Assembly: GCA_948567375.1 (NCBI GenBank)
Contig: OX419762.1
Coordinates: 13,398,001-13,462,000, forward strand
Source of the DNA: Lunularia cruciata
Lineage: Eukaryota; Streptophyta; Marchantiopsida; Lunulariales; Lunulariaceae
Length of the DNA: 64,000 bases
Reading direction: 5' to 3'
Shown: in pieces, positions 12,363-24,400 of the stretch
How positions within the stretch are numbered: position 1 is the first letter of the stretch
How the letters are laid out: each line of letters opens with the position of its first letter
Notes under the pieces: model-generated
Told to the model about the DNA's origin: nothing
Database searches by the model: none
The model's input: the letters and a program-made list of their open reading frames with translations, nothing else
Position numbers and translations under genes: made by a program

Positions 12363-12942
12363 GGGCCAATCCGAGTACTTCATCATTTGACACAAAGTCA
12401 CTTTACCTTGGGTTACAACCCGAGGACACCATTCTTTGCCTTTTGATGCCATATAGGCACAATACAACTTCTTTTGTACACTTCTTCAAAAATAAGAAAA
12501 AAACAAAAATGTGAGTACCACAAATCCTCTTGATGAAGTTTCAATTTTATTCTCCTTTGAATCATAGTCATTCTTCATTCAAACCTCAATCAAAAAGTAC
12601 ATCTAATGTATGCTTTACTGCTATCACTTTTGAATATGTCCTCACACAAAGTAACCATTCATGTCAAGAGTACCTTCTTGATTGGTACAGCCCTAGTCAA
12701 GGTTGTTAAAGATCCTTGGATTGGGTTTCTTCATCTGCATACAAAGTATCTTACTTTTGGTCTTCTATCCTCCCAAGTCCAATCCAATTCTTCATCTCCT
12801 TTGATACAAAGTTGACTTCCTTAGGTTGGATCAGATCTTGTACTTTGGATTTGAACACACAAATCTTATTCTTTTGACCTACTTTTCTACTCCAAAATAC
12901 AATTTATATCCTAAAAACTATCAAAAACAAAAAATGTGGGTA

Positions 12943-13692
12943 TGTAATACCAATAGCTAGACATATGATCTAGAGATGAAATTTGGTTTGGTAATATCTG
13001 GAAGGATGTTATACATGATGGACTTAAGTAGATTAGATAGAGGTATCACCAAAAGAGTACTTCTACTAATAGGCCAAAAACCAGAACATGCTTGAAGACT
13101 TTAGAATCAATAGCTAGACATATGATCTAAAGGTAGAATTTGGGTTGGTGACATTTGGAAGGATGGTACACATAATGGACTAAGTAGATTAGGTAGAGGT
13201 ATCACTAAAAGAGCACTTCTACTAAAAGGGAAGAAACCAAATTAGGCCTGAAAAGTTCAGAGGCAATTTTGGAGGCCCATGCAGATGAATTAGGTTTCAA
13301 AAATGTGCAGATTCTCCCCCCCCCCAAATGGAGGAAAGTTTGGCCTTTCACTCCCCCTGGTTTGTCTCACCAAGAGCTTTCCAACGGTATCTCACCCATG
13401 TGATTTTGAGATTTCAACAAGAAGATTCCCTTAAAGATTCCCCTTAGTCAAAGCCTATTTAACCAACCAGATGGGACCAAGATCTACATGTCACCCATCC
13501 AAGCAAGTGATCCAAGGTAGAACTCACTGATAGGTCACCTATCCATGTACCTAATCCTATGGTAGAGCATCCTTGGAGGAGATCCTCTTTGGCTATATAG
13601 TAAAGAGAAGGTGTTTCCTTTGGGCACCAAAGTTTGAGTGTGAAACTTGTGTTTTCTCTTTTATGTTTCTTTGCTATCCTTGGAATATTATA
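12943..13692 (+). mobile_element. Solo LTR of a second LTR family, with an internal tandem duplication
   Basis: 750 bp; begins TGTAATACCAATAGC and ends ATATTATA (the second copy at 25590 ends ATTACA). Perfect flanking duplication GGGTA (12938-12942 and 13693-13697). The first ~160 bp are repeated in tandem (about 12953-13110 and 13111-13265). A TATA-like ATATAGTAAAG lies near 13595 before a CT-rich stretch. It inserted about 10 bp from the end of copy I. Nothing internal remains. Confidence 0.88.
13316..13325. repeat. C10 homopolymer
   Basis: Run of ten C inside the 750-bp solo LTR. Runs of C13 at 23900-23912 and C9 at 54647-54655 also occur. Simple sequence only; copy number may be unreliable in assembly. 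Confidence 0.9.
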
Positions 13693-13702
13693 GGGTACCA
13701 CA

Positions 13703-14379
13703 ATTCACTTGGTAGCGCTTCCACGGGTGTGGAGACTAGTTCATTTCTTAAAATTGATTCTGGGCTTTGGTGGCACTTAGAGCTTGTTGCATTGGGTACC
13801 TTCTTGCCTCATTTCATTTTCCTTGATTGGCACCTCTACCTCTTCTTTCCATGTCCCTAAAACATGGTCAATTAAGACTAAGGAGTCAATCAAACATGGT
13901 CAATTAATTGCAATGGAGTTCTTCTCAATTGGGCACTAGGGGTACCTTTATCTTCCTTCTTTTACTCTTTTCCTTTTAACAAGAAGAAACTTGCAATCTT
14001 ATAAACTATAGGTATTAAGGATTGGGCTTCAACATTGCTGGCCACCACCTTTACCTCTTCATTGTCTAGCAACAAGATCCAAGTGAAGGAGTCATCACTA
14101 CCCACCTCCTTGTTGTCTCTCTCTATCCAACTTGTTTGCAAGGTAGATTTCTCAACTTCACCTCTTTTGTCTGTTTCTCCATTGTCTTTGGAGGCATCCC
14201 GGCTTCCATCATCACTCCATGATACCTTGTTGGCATTGCTCTATTGCATTTCTTGGAATCCTTAGCCTTTGGCCACACTCTCCTTCTTTTTTATTAGGAT
14301 TGTATTGTAGGTCTCTATAACCGGCACAAATTTCCTAGTACAAGCAAACTCCTTGTCCACCTTGTGGTACTTGTAATTT
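13703..14379. other. Degenerate repeat-derived sequence, no gene seen
   Basis: Continues the Ser/Pro-rich plus-strand composition that marks the antisense of the coiled-coil element. No intact frame. It may be the 5' part of copy III beyond the copy I insertion, but the alignment by eye is weak. Confidence 0.4.
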
Positions 14380-14640
14380 TCTTGGGCAAGATCAAGGTGC
14401 CCATTGAAATATACCCTGAAATACCCTGATCACTTCTAGATGGTAGAAGTGATCAGGGTATTTCTCCTTCTTCTCCTTGATTAGGAGGCTCATCCATATA
14501 TAGAAGTGTAACATGAAGGAGGCAACAATTGTGGAGGCATCTTTAGACATGTTGTCCAAGATCTCACTAACATGCTTTTGAAACAACCTTGCCCAACTCA
14601 TCGGCTTCCATTATCTCAAATTTTTTATTATCTCTTGTTA
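14380..14640 (-). pseudogene. Copy V fragment of the coiled-coil element's N-terminal domain
   Basis: The minus-strand frame (14601-14392) reads SWARLFQKHVSE... then HFYIWMSLLIKEKKEKYPDHFYHL. This aligns with copy I's NWAKCFHQ...HFYLGLNLLN and the basic run that follows. It is followed by a perfect inverted repeat that has duplicated part of its own coding sequence (14418-14464). Confidence 0.5.
14418..14464. repeat. Perfect 21-bp inverted repeat with 5-bp loop
   Basis: Arms 14418-14438 and 14444-14464 are exact reverse complements around GATGG. The left arm repeats the end of the copy V coding fragment in inverse, as expected from a fold-back template switch. Confidence 0.9.
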
Positions 14641-15599
14641 AACTTCTTGGGTAGAAACTACTTTGAGAAGAAGGTCACCCTATATGACACACTATAGCAA
14701 AAAGAAAATTAGAACAAATCACTTTTGCTCTAAAATCTAGTTGAAATTGCTCTTAAAGGTGATGGTTCATTCAACTTTGAGTGCCAATCCATTCCAATGC
14801 AATGTCTACAAATGTGTTCTACCTTTCCTAGAAGGCACAACTTGCAAGATTGAGCTTTTTGCTACTTCCTATCTAAGGTTTTTGATTCTATGGTACAGCC
14901 TACACTACGAGCGTCCCAATCCACTAGTTGCACAAGTTCACTCCTTTAAATTCTTCATTGCACACCGTGATTAGGAGCAAGTACCTACCTAGCACTAAGC
15001 ATAGAAGACCTCTTGTGAAGGTCCTCACCTATACTCTTGAGTAGACATTGAAACAACATGCATAATGTAGTGCACAAAACTCACAAAGAAGTGAGATCAA
15101 TCTTTACTTATAATCAAAGCTTCTATTCCAAAAGAATGAACAAACACAAGTGCCATTATCACTCTACCTTATATACAAATTTATATTAAGCCAAAGGGAT
15201 CAAAATCCCAAGTAAATCCTAAAAAATCTGTCCAATTGTTCATCACTAATTCTATTATCCTAATCCTATCTTATCTTAATCATAGAATGATTAAGAATGA
15301 TGAATGATTAGGTTCCTACATTGTGTCAAGGGAGATATCAGATCCTACCTAATCTATTTTTAGTATATAACTCCAAGTACTTGTATAAATCCAAGGGCCT
15401 TCCTCTTCAAGTATATAAAATTTTGAGTGCAATACTATTCCAAGAGCACTTGTTCTCAACTCTATAGAAATCTAAGCTCCACTTACCTTTGAGTATACTC
15501 CTCTAAAATACATGTAACACTATATGCAAGCATGATTGGCCTACTTAGAGTGCTCAAGTATTGTACAACTCTAAGTACCTAATCCTTACTAAAGAATGC

Positions 15600-16596
15600 C
15601 TATCTAACTAAAAGAATTCCTTTTGAGGTAGTGTCTTGGGGGTTGGAGTTATGGAGGTGAAGGGCTTTGTTCACCTCTTAGGTACTTAATCAATTGGTTT
15701 GTCTGAGCTTGATACCTAGAAATTTCTAGCGAGAAGGTCTGGCATACTTTATTGAACTTCTTATCTAAATGCTCCTTGAAGTGCAAGGACATGTTGTTCA
15801 TGTGTTCCTCCTTATAGGCCTGATTGTGCAAGCATTGAACTTGCATCTTCAATTTGTGGCATGTGGTTCTCAAGGCCCGCATTGCTTCTTCTTCTTTTAG
15901 CATCTCCATGAATAGGGCATGAGTTCCTTCTAATTGGTTCAATGCCTTAAACTGATCTTCTTCCCTTTGCCTCAACTACCTATTCTATTTGGCCTTTTGT
16001 TCCTATAGCACTTGGAGGCTTTCCATATGCTTCACTCTTTCTTCCATTGCCTCCTTGCTAAGATGTTCTAATTGAATTGCCACTTTCATCTTGCACTCTT
16101 GCATTTACAGCTCCAATTTTACTACTTGGTCATGTTTCTCCTACAAGGCACTCCAAAAGTTGTCTACTTCCTAACACTTGCTACAAAGTTGATCTTTGGC
16201 TTCCTTCTTGAACTTATCAAACGTGAGGTGGAATGCCTTCCAATCCTCCTCAAACCTCTTGGTCTTGGATGCTTGATGATCTCATTCATTCTTAGCAATG
16301 GCACTTCTCCTCTTTAGCTCATGGTTCTCCTACATCAAGCACTTACTTTCAAGAGCCTCTCGCTTGAATAGGTCTTTGGCCTTTATCACCTCCTCCTTCA
16401 CCTAGTCCTCCCTTGCCTTCTGAGTATAAACCTGGTTGTGCATAGCCTTGATCAACGTAATGTAATCCAACACATCATGGTACTAGGCCTGGTATTGAGG
16501 CAGTAGTCTTTCCATCAAGTGCAATGTAGGACCCACTGAGTGAATGATGAAGTTCAAGAAATCTTGCACCTATTTTGTAGGTGCCTCTTGCACTTT
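15600..16596 (-). pseudogene. Copy IV tail: decayed coiled-coil coding sequence
   Basis: A minus-strand frame at 15975-15649 (108 codons) is rich in Glu, Lys, Gln and Leu (EDQFKALNQLEGTHALFMEML... LRTTCHKLKMQVQ) and looks like a coiled coil. It probably belongs to copy IV, whose N-terminal domain lies at 21,460-20,796. Copy II inserted between them with ACTTT duplicated. Stops are frequent between 15,976 and 16,596. The stretch 14,641-15,599 holds no readable gene. Confidence 0.45.
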
Positions 16597-17267
16597 TGTG
16601 ATACCCACATTTTTTTATGAGTTTTAGAGAAGAATTGGATTGTTGAAGCAAAATTGAAGCCAAATGGAAAAGAAATGAGAAGAATTGTGTGGTTGGATCC
16701 AACCCAAGGAAGTTTACTTTGTGTTAGAGGAAGAACAAATCAGATTGGACTTAAAGGGTGGTAGACCCAAAGTAAGGAAACTTTGTATCGGAATGATTGA
16801 CCTGATCCAAAGAAACTATAACAACTTTTCTTTGAGCTAAATAAATCAAGAAGTACCTTCAAAGAAAATGGCTACTTTGGGAGTAGGATAAAATTGAGAG
16901 TGACATGAACAAGTCATGCAGAATTTGTGAGTTGCAATTGAAGTTTCACTGAAGAATGACCAAGAATTAAGTTAGTATAAAATTGAAACTTTGTTGAGAA
17001 AATTCTGCACGATTGAATCATTATCCTGTCCCTCTAAAGAGTTATCCCAAAGGAGTCATACTTATGAGTTGAGTAGCAAGATTGATTTGTGAGAACCAAC
17101 ATATTAGAGATCACACAATGCCAACAAAGGGTAGTAGGCAAATTCTTTCCCTTGTAGTGTAGAATCTGGAAATTTGGAGATTAGATGTAGTGGCTAGGAT
17201 TGAAGTCTTGAGTAGACTTTGGATCACTTTTTTTGCTTGGAATTAGAACTTGAGTTTTCTAGGTGTC

Positions 17268-19161
17268 ATGGAAAAAATAACTGCTAGCAATTGTGAAGTT
17301 GGTCCCGAGGTGGAGGGGAAGTAAAGAAATCTGGCTTGATGGATTGAGTCAGATTGGAGACTTGTCTTGGGAAGAGAGGCAAGGGATGCAACCAGATTCA
17401 CCTTCCATCGGAAATGTGATTCTTTGGAGGAGACTAAAGAGGTGAATAATGCCTTTAGTGTACCTTGCATCAAGAATGGACACATATAAAGACCTGATAA
17501 GGTGAAGTATTATTGGGGCTCTAATGGTGATGTTAAAGCTAGAAAATACCACCTACTTGACAAAGCAATAGGCGGCTTTCTTCCATCAAATGTTTGCAAG
17601 AGAGAATGTGAATTGGCCAAAGTGTTTCCATCAAAGGGTGGGAACAAATGATTGGAAGTTGCAAAATGAACATGCCATTCCACTATTTTGTACCATTTGC
17701 AACATACCTCTATTTGGGATTGAATCTTCTCAACATGGAGGAGAAGAAGTTTATGATGTCACATTTCCACATGGATCTTTGGCAAATTGTAGATGCAAAC
17801 AAGAGACATTATATGATGGTGATTTGGGAAGGCAATGAGTACTTTGTTAAAATGAGGAAAGAGAAGAAGATGGCAATTTCCAGTCCCAAGCCAAAGAAGT
17901 GGAGTCAACCTAAGGAGATGGCATCACCAGTTTAGCCAAGGAATGCTTGGAGATTGAATCCAAGGCACAAGATGACGGCAGTGGACCTATCATTGGGTGC
18001 AAAATTCAAAGGAGAAGCAAAGTCCAAGTGCAAGGACTCTAAAGAAGAAGAGGAGCTCACTTGCAAAGCAAGGTGTCTAGTAGTGGGAGTGAAAGAGAAC
18101 CCACAGTCCAACAAGTGGCAAAAGAAGAGGCTGAGAAGGATGTTCAAGAGCTCCATGCATAGATTAAATGCATGGCAAGAAGAGATAACTAGTATTTGGA
18201 ATTACCCAAAGTAGATATTTTGGAGGAGTAGAATGAGTTGCCAAGATTATTGATTCAAAGAGGCACAAAGTCAAAGAGAAGTTTGCAACTTGCACCTACA
18301 GACCCAAGCCGAGCCAAGGAAGAGGAAGAAAACTTGGAGGAGATCAATTTGAAGGTGCAAAGATCAAGACTTTGAGGTAAGGCACCCCCAAAGGAATTGC
18401 ATATTGTAGCTACGGACAAAGATGACAAAGACAAGGAGGAAGAATTCAGAGGAGTAGAGTATCTATCAAATATGTTTTTCCATTGCTATTTCAATTCAAG
18501 CAAAAGAAGAAGGAGATGCAGCAAGATCATCCGGAGGTAAAAGATGAATTGCAAGTAGTGAAGCATTTAAGTGATGAAGTCTTGCAATTAAAAGAAAAGT
18601 TAACTGAAGGAGAAGAGGAAGCCAAAGAACTTTGGGTTGATGTGGTAGGTACTTTGGAAGAAGAGTTTTGAGAACCTGCAAGAGAGTTTTGCAAAGCACG
18701 GGAGTGATCTAGGATGTCAAGAAGAAGAGTTGAAGGAGCAAAAGGTGGTGTTTGAGAAACTAAAGGTGGACTTTAATGAAGTGCAACTTGAGGTAATACA
18801 ATCTAAGGCACTTGTAGGGGTAAGTGAACATGAGTTGGAGAGATTGAGATTGGTTGTAGTGGAGAAGGATTGGGTCTGGCGATGAGAGCTTCTAAGTTGA
18901 GATCACAAGGAAGAAAGGTTGCAAGATCTGGTAAAATGCATTGAGGCTCTGATCATTTATAGGTTGGAAGAGAAGAAGTCATTAGAAGTGAAGATGCTTT
19001 GGGAGAAGTTTCAAGAAGAGAGGACTCAAGAGAAGTCAACTCCAAAGAAGACATTGAGATCAATGGAGGAAATTTTGAGGAGGTTAAAGGCGATGTTCAA
19101 CACTAAAGCCAAGGTCAAGTTGGAGGAATTGAGACTGCACAAATTGAAATTGCTTGTGTAG
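17268..19161 (+). pseudogene. Decayed ORF of copy II: N-terminal domain plus coiled coil
   Basis: ATG at 17268, TGA as codon 24 (17337-17339), then a frame similar to copy I with several breaks. The domain motifs MFARENVNWPKCFHQR (from 17590) and YFVPFATYLYLGLNLLN (from about 17,690) lie in two frames, so a frameshift separates them. A Lys/Ser-rich basic segment follows (to about 18,210). Then come coiled-coil segments at 18483-18671 (FKQKKKEMQ...LQLKEKLTEGEEE) and 18919-19161, matching copy I. Not recognised as a known family. Expressed function is excluded by the stops. Confidence 0.6.
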
Positions 19162-19989
19162 GAACTTGAAAGTGGAAGGCAAAGGACATTGACATGAATA
19201 ATTTGTCTCAAAGAGCAAGTAGATAGGAAGATTGTTGAAGTAGGAGACAATGTATGTCTTAGAATAGATTTAGTTAGATCAAAATTAAATGAGCTTCATA
19301 GTAGTGCGAAGGAGAAGAAAGAAACCAAATGTGAAGTAGTTGAAATGGGAGTGCAAGTGACTTTGGGTGAGTTACCTTAGTCTACTAAAGTAGTCAATGT
19401 AGAGAATGATAATGTAGTTAGATTATTTATGACTTCATTGTAGATCAAACTAAAGACATGACAATAGTAGATGGAAGTGTAGATGTTGAAGATAAATCCA
19501 AAAGTGCAAGAAGTGTTTGTAGGAACTTTGGGTCTAGAAGCTAAAGCCAAAGTAGAATTAGATATTAGATCAGATTGGAAGTACCTATTTTGATATCTGA
19601 AGAGGTAGATATGAAGAAGTGAAGTGACACTTTGGATCTAAAGATCTATAGGAAGTAGTAGTTGAGCGGTTTAGGCAATTTTCTAACTATTGAATGCTCT
19701 TCCTATTTTAAAAATTCATTCATAGTGTTATTCAATATTATATTTTCAAAGTTGAGTAAAGCAAAGTGTTGTAACTCAATGCTTGTTCTTTCAGCTTAAT
19801 TTTGAGTATCAATTCTCTATGTGTTTTTAATGAAGTTCAAATTGCAGTTTTAGTGTGTTAGATGGTGGATTCTACAACTTTGATTTCCATTCTATGTGTT
19901 TGATCCTAAGTGGAGTGCGATTGAGGCCATGGCTTGATGATCTATGAGGAATCATGTGTTGGTAGTATCTTGCAATTGTGATTATAATG

Positions 19990-20366
19990 TTGGATTGCCA
20001 TAAAGCAACTTTGATTGAGGAAGTTCTGCCTTTAGTGGAAGGATGGAACAAAATTCCATAGTGAAGTCACTTTGTGGTGAAGTAGCTTTCTTTGGGAAAA
20101 CTAAATCATCACAATCAGTATCAATTTGAAAAGGATTTGGAGAATTGTGATTATGGGTGATTTTTATTTGTGACAAGATTGTTGTTAAGTGCTTGTTACT
20201 CTCTTCTAGGTGTGGTTTCTACCCAACCTAAGAGATTAAAGATGCAGTCAAGAAGAACTAATTGTTACTATTTACTTTATATTTGACTATTTCTAACTAG
20301 TATCTCTATGGAAACAAAAAATTACCTATCAATTATTGCAAAAGTGATACTTATTAGGTTGTCACA
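19990..20366 (+). repeat. Conserved terminal region of the coiled-coil element
   Basis: About 360 bp aligning with the reverse complement of 3508-3870 and, more weakly, with 1-300. It includes the shared phrase CTTGTTACTCTCTTCTAGGTGT. No ORF; it could hold terminal recognition or 3' processing signals. Confidence 0.65.
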
Positions 20367-21460
20367 ACTTTGATCTATTATTCTAGTGTAGCCTCAAGAA
20401 GATTTGTTAGAATGTCAATTACTCCTCTTCTTTGGCATTTTTGGTGATGTAATCTTCCTCTTTTGTCCAATCATTACACTCTCCTTCTCTTGGCTGAATT
20501 TCTTGGTCCTTTGAGCACTTGGCCCAATCTTGTACTTCTACTACAAATTTTTTTCTAGAACTTTAGGACTCTAAGGTGCTTGCTCATGCACTATCTCTTC
20601 TTCTACAATGTTTTCTTCTTTACTATAGAAAACTCACCTTTGTCTTGGTCATGTAGTTGGGGAGAAGACTGAGCATCTTCCCAAGTCTCTTCTCCTTTTT
20701 TGTTATCTCTAAAGGTGGAGATCAAATCTTGCAAAGTGAAGGATCCCTACTCTTCTTTGTCTTTATCTTCCAAAGAGGACACTTTAATAATTTAGCTACT
20801 CACCCTTTACTTCTTGGCTAGAGGAAGAGGTTGCTTCTTTGAGGTGGTATTCTTCCTCTTTTGGAGCCTTGACCAAGACCAATTCTTCATCTACATGCAT
20901 GAATTGGCTTGTCTCTGCAAACTTTGCATCCACTAATTGGAACTTGGAAATTTGGGTAGGTCCTTTAGGTTGTTCTTTGAAATAACTTGCAAGATGAAAG
21001 TGGGTAGGAAACCTCTTCCTCTCTTCCTTGTTTAAGAGGCTTGTCCCCAAGAAGTAATGCACTACAAAAGGATCAAGACAAGTGGATACCCCTTTGACTT
21101 TGAAATCTATGTAGGAGCTTGCATTGCTTGTCAAACATTCAGCCCAATCTATAGGCTCTCCTACATAGATGTAATCAAAGAACACTACTTGACCATTGAT
21201 TAAATAAGTAGTTCCTTGAAGAGTTTCAAAACTATCTCTATAATGGTAGGGTCCTTGTAACTAGCTACACTCCATCCATTTCTTGGAGCACTTACTATTG
21301 AAGTGGCTTTTAACTTGGGGTTCAATTCCTTGTCTACAAATTTGATGTCTATTTTCACAACTCTTGCAACCCAAACATTTGGGCCATCCAGGCCAAGTAC
21401 CAATTGCCAATGGTCCTTGGTCTAGTTCCATGAATTACCTCACATTCCCCTTGAAGATTT
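20367..21460 (-). pseudogene. Copy IV N-terminal domain (decayed)
   Basis: Minus-strand frames 21403-21200 and 21185-20796 carry NGWSVASYKDPTI..., then VFFDYIYVGEPIDWAECL and VVHYFLGTSLLNKEERKRFPTHFHL. These match copy I's NGYKVESYKDLV, FFHKMFAREPINWAKCF and HFYLGLNLLN in the same order. A stop near 21,200 and a short gap split the domain. An acidic segment with poly-Ser follows (to 20,796). Confidence 0.55.
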
Positions 21461-24400
21461 CTCTCTCTTACCTCTCATTTAATGGAGTCTAATAACTCCT
21501 AATTCCAGAGTAAGAATCCCAAGTACTTGCTTCTAATTACATCCACCTTGAAACAACAACCCATTTTTTTATAATAGGGGATCTAAGGATAGCCTCAAGA
21601 GCCTTTCTATAAGTTTTTGTAGTGACAACCATGATTCCTACATAGAAAAGGATGCTACAAGCTAATGTTATACTATGCCAAGTACCTCTTTTCACACAAA
21701 GTGCTGCCCTGATAAACAACATCTAAGCTTTCACTACTTCACAAGATTTGCTTGATCAACTAGAAAGATAAGTTGGATTGTGAAAAGTGCCATTGTAGGC
21801 CAAGCACTTTAATTTATACACCCCAATCTTGATCATTCTTCAACACTTTGGCGGTTATAGAGTAGGTAGGCACTCCCTATTATGTAGGCAAAGGTCTTGC
21901 ATGTTGTCCTTGAGCAAAGTCACTCTCCCATGTTATCATACTTTTCCTTTATTTCCCTGGGAACACATATGATGCCTAATTGTGGAGCTTATGAATCAAA
22001 GGTTGTATGTAAATCTGTCACTACTAGTCTAAGCCTGCGTGCTATCCAACCATTAGAATCCTCCAATCTTGTTTCTAGTATTCCTTCTATTACATCGAGG
22101 CATAAATGGCAACCTAACCTATCATCATAAAACACACTCTTGGTCTGTTAGTCATCACTTCAAGTATTACCAAAGAAAAATACACAACACTCCTAGAAGG
22201 AAAGAACTTAAGCACAATGCACGCACACCAATCCAAGCCAATTGGGTATACAAATGAGCATGCAAGCATGGAAAGGATCCAACCACAAGAATTCAACAAC
22301 TCTCCATGCTTTTGGCAAAAATCAGCTTCAAAGCTTCCTACCTTATCCTGAAACTGATTTTTCAATATGTACTCCAAGTTTCTTCTAATTTGTACTCCAA
22401 TTATAATTATATGCCTTTTTGATAGGGAAAGATGTGTGCAACTCAAATGAGAAGAAATGATTTTCTAATACTTCAGTTCAAATAATCTAGAACTCAATGA
22501 AAATTCTAGAGATAAGCTATACAATGGTATGAAGCAAGTTACAATTTGACCACTATAGCTTCCATGACAAGATCTCAAACTTGGCTAGTTTTCTTTGTAG
22601 TTTCCACACTAATTTTAGAAATACTAATTGAGGGTTTGCTCCTAGTTCTTGGTAACTTTTCCCAAATTTCTAAATCAAATGTACACATTATCCTCAAAAA
22701 GGTTCCATCAACCTAAAATCTTCAATCATAGTAACAAAAATGAGAGAATTGACATTCAATCATGATTAAGATAAAAATGCTCTACCTAGCTTACAATAGT
22801 ATTTTTTGTAGAACTTGTTGAATCAACTCTCACTCTCCATTGTACCAAAGCTAGCCAATATTTTTTTAGTATCTTTTTGTGCTCTTGTCTAATCTAACCC
22901 TAATCCTTAGATATAAATCAATTCCTGAGTTATGCTAACTTGTGAGCTTAGGCTCTATAGACCCAAGTATGCTTGACCCAAGACCCTAAATTCTCTATTT
23001 GAGGAATTTATATGAAATTTTTTCACAAAGGTGTGATATCTAACCACCAACAATGTTGGAGATTTTCAAAATTTAACTCAAACCATAACTTAAGGAGTGA
23101 TCAAAACTCCAAACCTGATCATCATCTCATCTCCAATACCTTACTTTCCAAAGCTCCAACTCTAATCAACCAAATCTGATTTGACATTTACCCAAAACTA
23201 AAATTTCATACCTTTAGCACTATGAGCACTCTATCCTTTTTCAACCCAACTAACAAATCATGAAAATATATCACAAAGATCTCCAAATTGTCTAGTTTGA
23301 GCACTTGGGTTTGAATTCCATCTCCTTGATTCAATCAATTATATTTCCTTGAGAATCTACTCAAATCACTTTTTTTCTATCTCCAAATTATAACCTATCA
23401 GCTACTCTCTCCAGCTATTGTTTCCACTTTCCAAATGCTATCCCTTAACTCCTTTGATGGTCAAAAAACTTCAGACTTCTCCTCTTGGGACCCAATCATT
23501 TGCATTTTTGTCATTTAATTGTTCTTTTTCTTGCCAAATAGACCCCACAACTCCAACTAGAAGCCATTGAATGAGTTTAATTTCTTCTCTATCTATAAGA
23601 ATACATGGATTGTCAAGTCCTAGACTTGCTCATAATTAAACAGAAGAAGAAAAATTGGATCTGGGCTTCCCATCACCAAATCCATGAATGCAATCCCAAA
23701 TTGTGCTACCATCTAACCCTAAAGTTCATCATAGTGTAGAATCTGAAGCTTGATGAGAAATAAATTTTAGAGTGGTAGATTAGGAGCATAAGACATCTCC
23801 TACTTAAGTGCCTTTGCTAATGCTCTAGTGCCCATGCTTTACTACAACTCTCATTCCCCACGTCTTCCTCTTGCTCGAGACTCCTAAAACTAAAATACAC
23901 CCCCCCCCCCCCTTCCATCAACTCTCCACCAATTATTTATATAAGAACTCTCAAAGAGGAAACAACCATAATCCACATGGCCAATTGTATACATATACAT
24001 AGATTGTTCACATGGTAATAGCTCAACCATGGGAAATGTCCTACAAACTACTCCAATAATGTAGAGATAAACCATACTAAACTCCTTTTTCACTAGTTAT
24101 GCAAACCATAACACAACATCATGATAAAAAATCCATTTGCCAACAACTTTCTCTCATACCATGCTTGTCTACCAAGTGCCAATAGTCATCTTGTAGGTAA
24201 TGCTCTTGGTAGCAAGTGCCTTTAGAGGTAAGTGTCATTGGTGGCAAGTTCAAATTGCGGTGGCGCTTCCCTTTGAGTGCCATGGTGGCACTTGGCACTT
24301 GGCCATGTATGCCTCACCTACAACACTCCAAGTGTTGCATCTCTTGGAAGGATTTCAAATGATTCCTCAATGCTCTGAGTGTTGTTCCATCCTCAAACAT

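Larger units (their letters stand above)
3508..13702 (-). mobile_element. Copy I of the 3.77-kb coiled-coil element, split by two later insertions
   Basis: The left end reads TATGACAACC, matching copy II's terminal TGTGACAACC (reverse complement) with one change. The right end reads GGGTACCACA, matching copy II's TGTGATACCC start on the opposite strand. Removing element B with its 5-bp duplication and the 750-bp solo LTR with its duplication leaves 3,770 bp, the same as copy II. The last 360 bp (3508-3870) align base for base with 19,990-20,366. The flanks AATCC and ATTCA are not a clean duplication, so the insertion site is uncertain. The join across B is supported because the sequence right of 12363 continues the sequence left of 6698 along copy II's 5' region. 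Confidence 0.7.
16597..20366 (+). mobile_element. Copy II: complete 3.77-kb coiled-coil element with target duplication
   Basis: A 3,770-bp unit beginning TGTGATACCCACATTTTTTT and ending AGGTTGTCACA. The outer 5 bp are inverted repeats (TGTGA/TCACA), and the perfect flanking duplication ACTTT lies at 16592-16596 and 20367-20371. Only one copy of each terminus is present, so I see no pair of LTRs. It carries one long decayed ORF (17268 onward) and a ~360-bp conserved 3' terminal region (19,990-20,366). Possibilities: a solo long LTR that itself contains an ORF, a non-autonomous LTR derivative, or a DNA transposon with very short inverted ends. It inserted into copy IV. Confidence 0.75.

Noticed and set aside
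23900-23912. C13 run as a possible functional motif
   Set aside because: Simple homopolymer, no surrounding structure.
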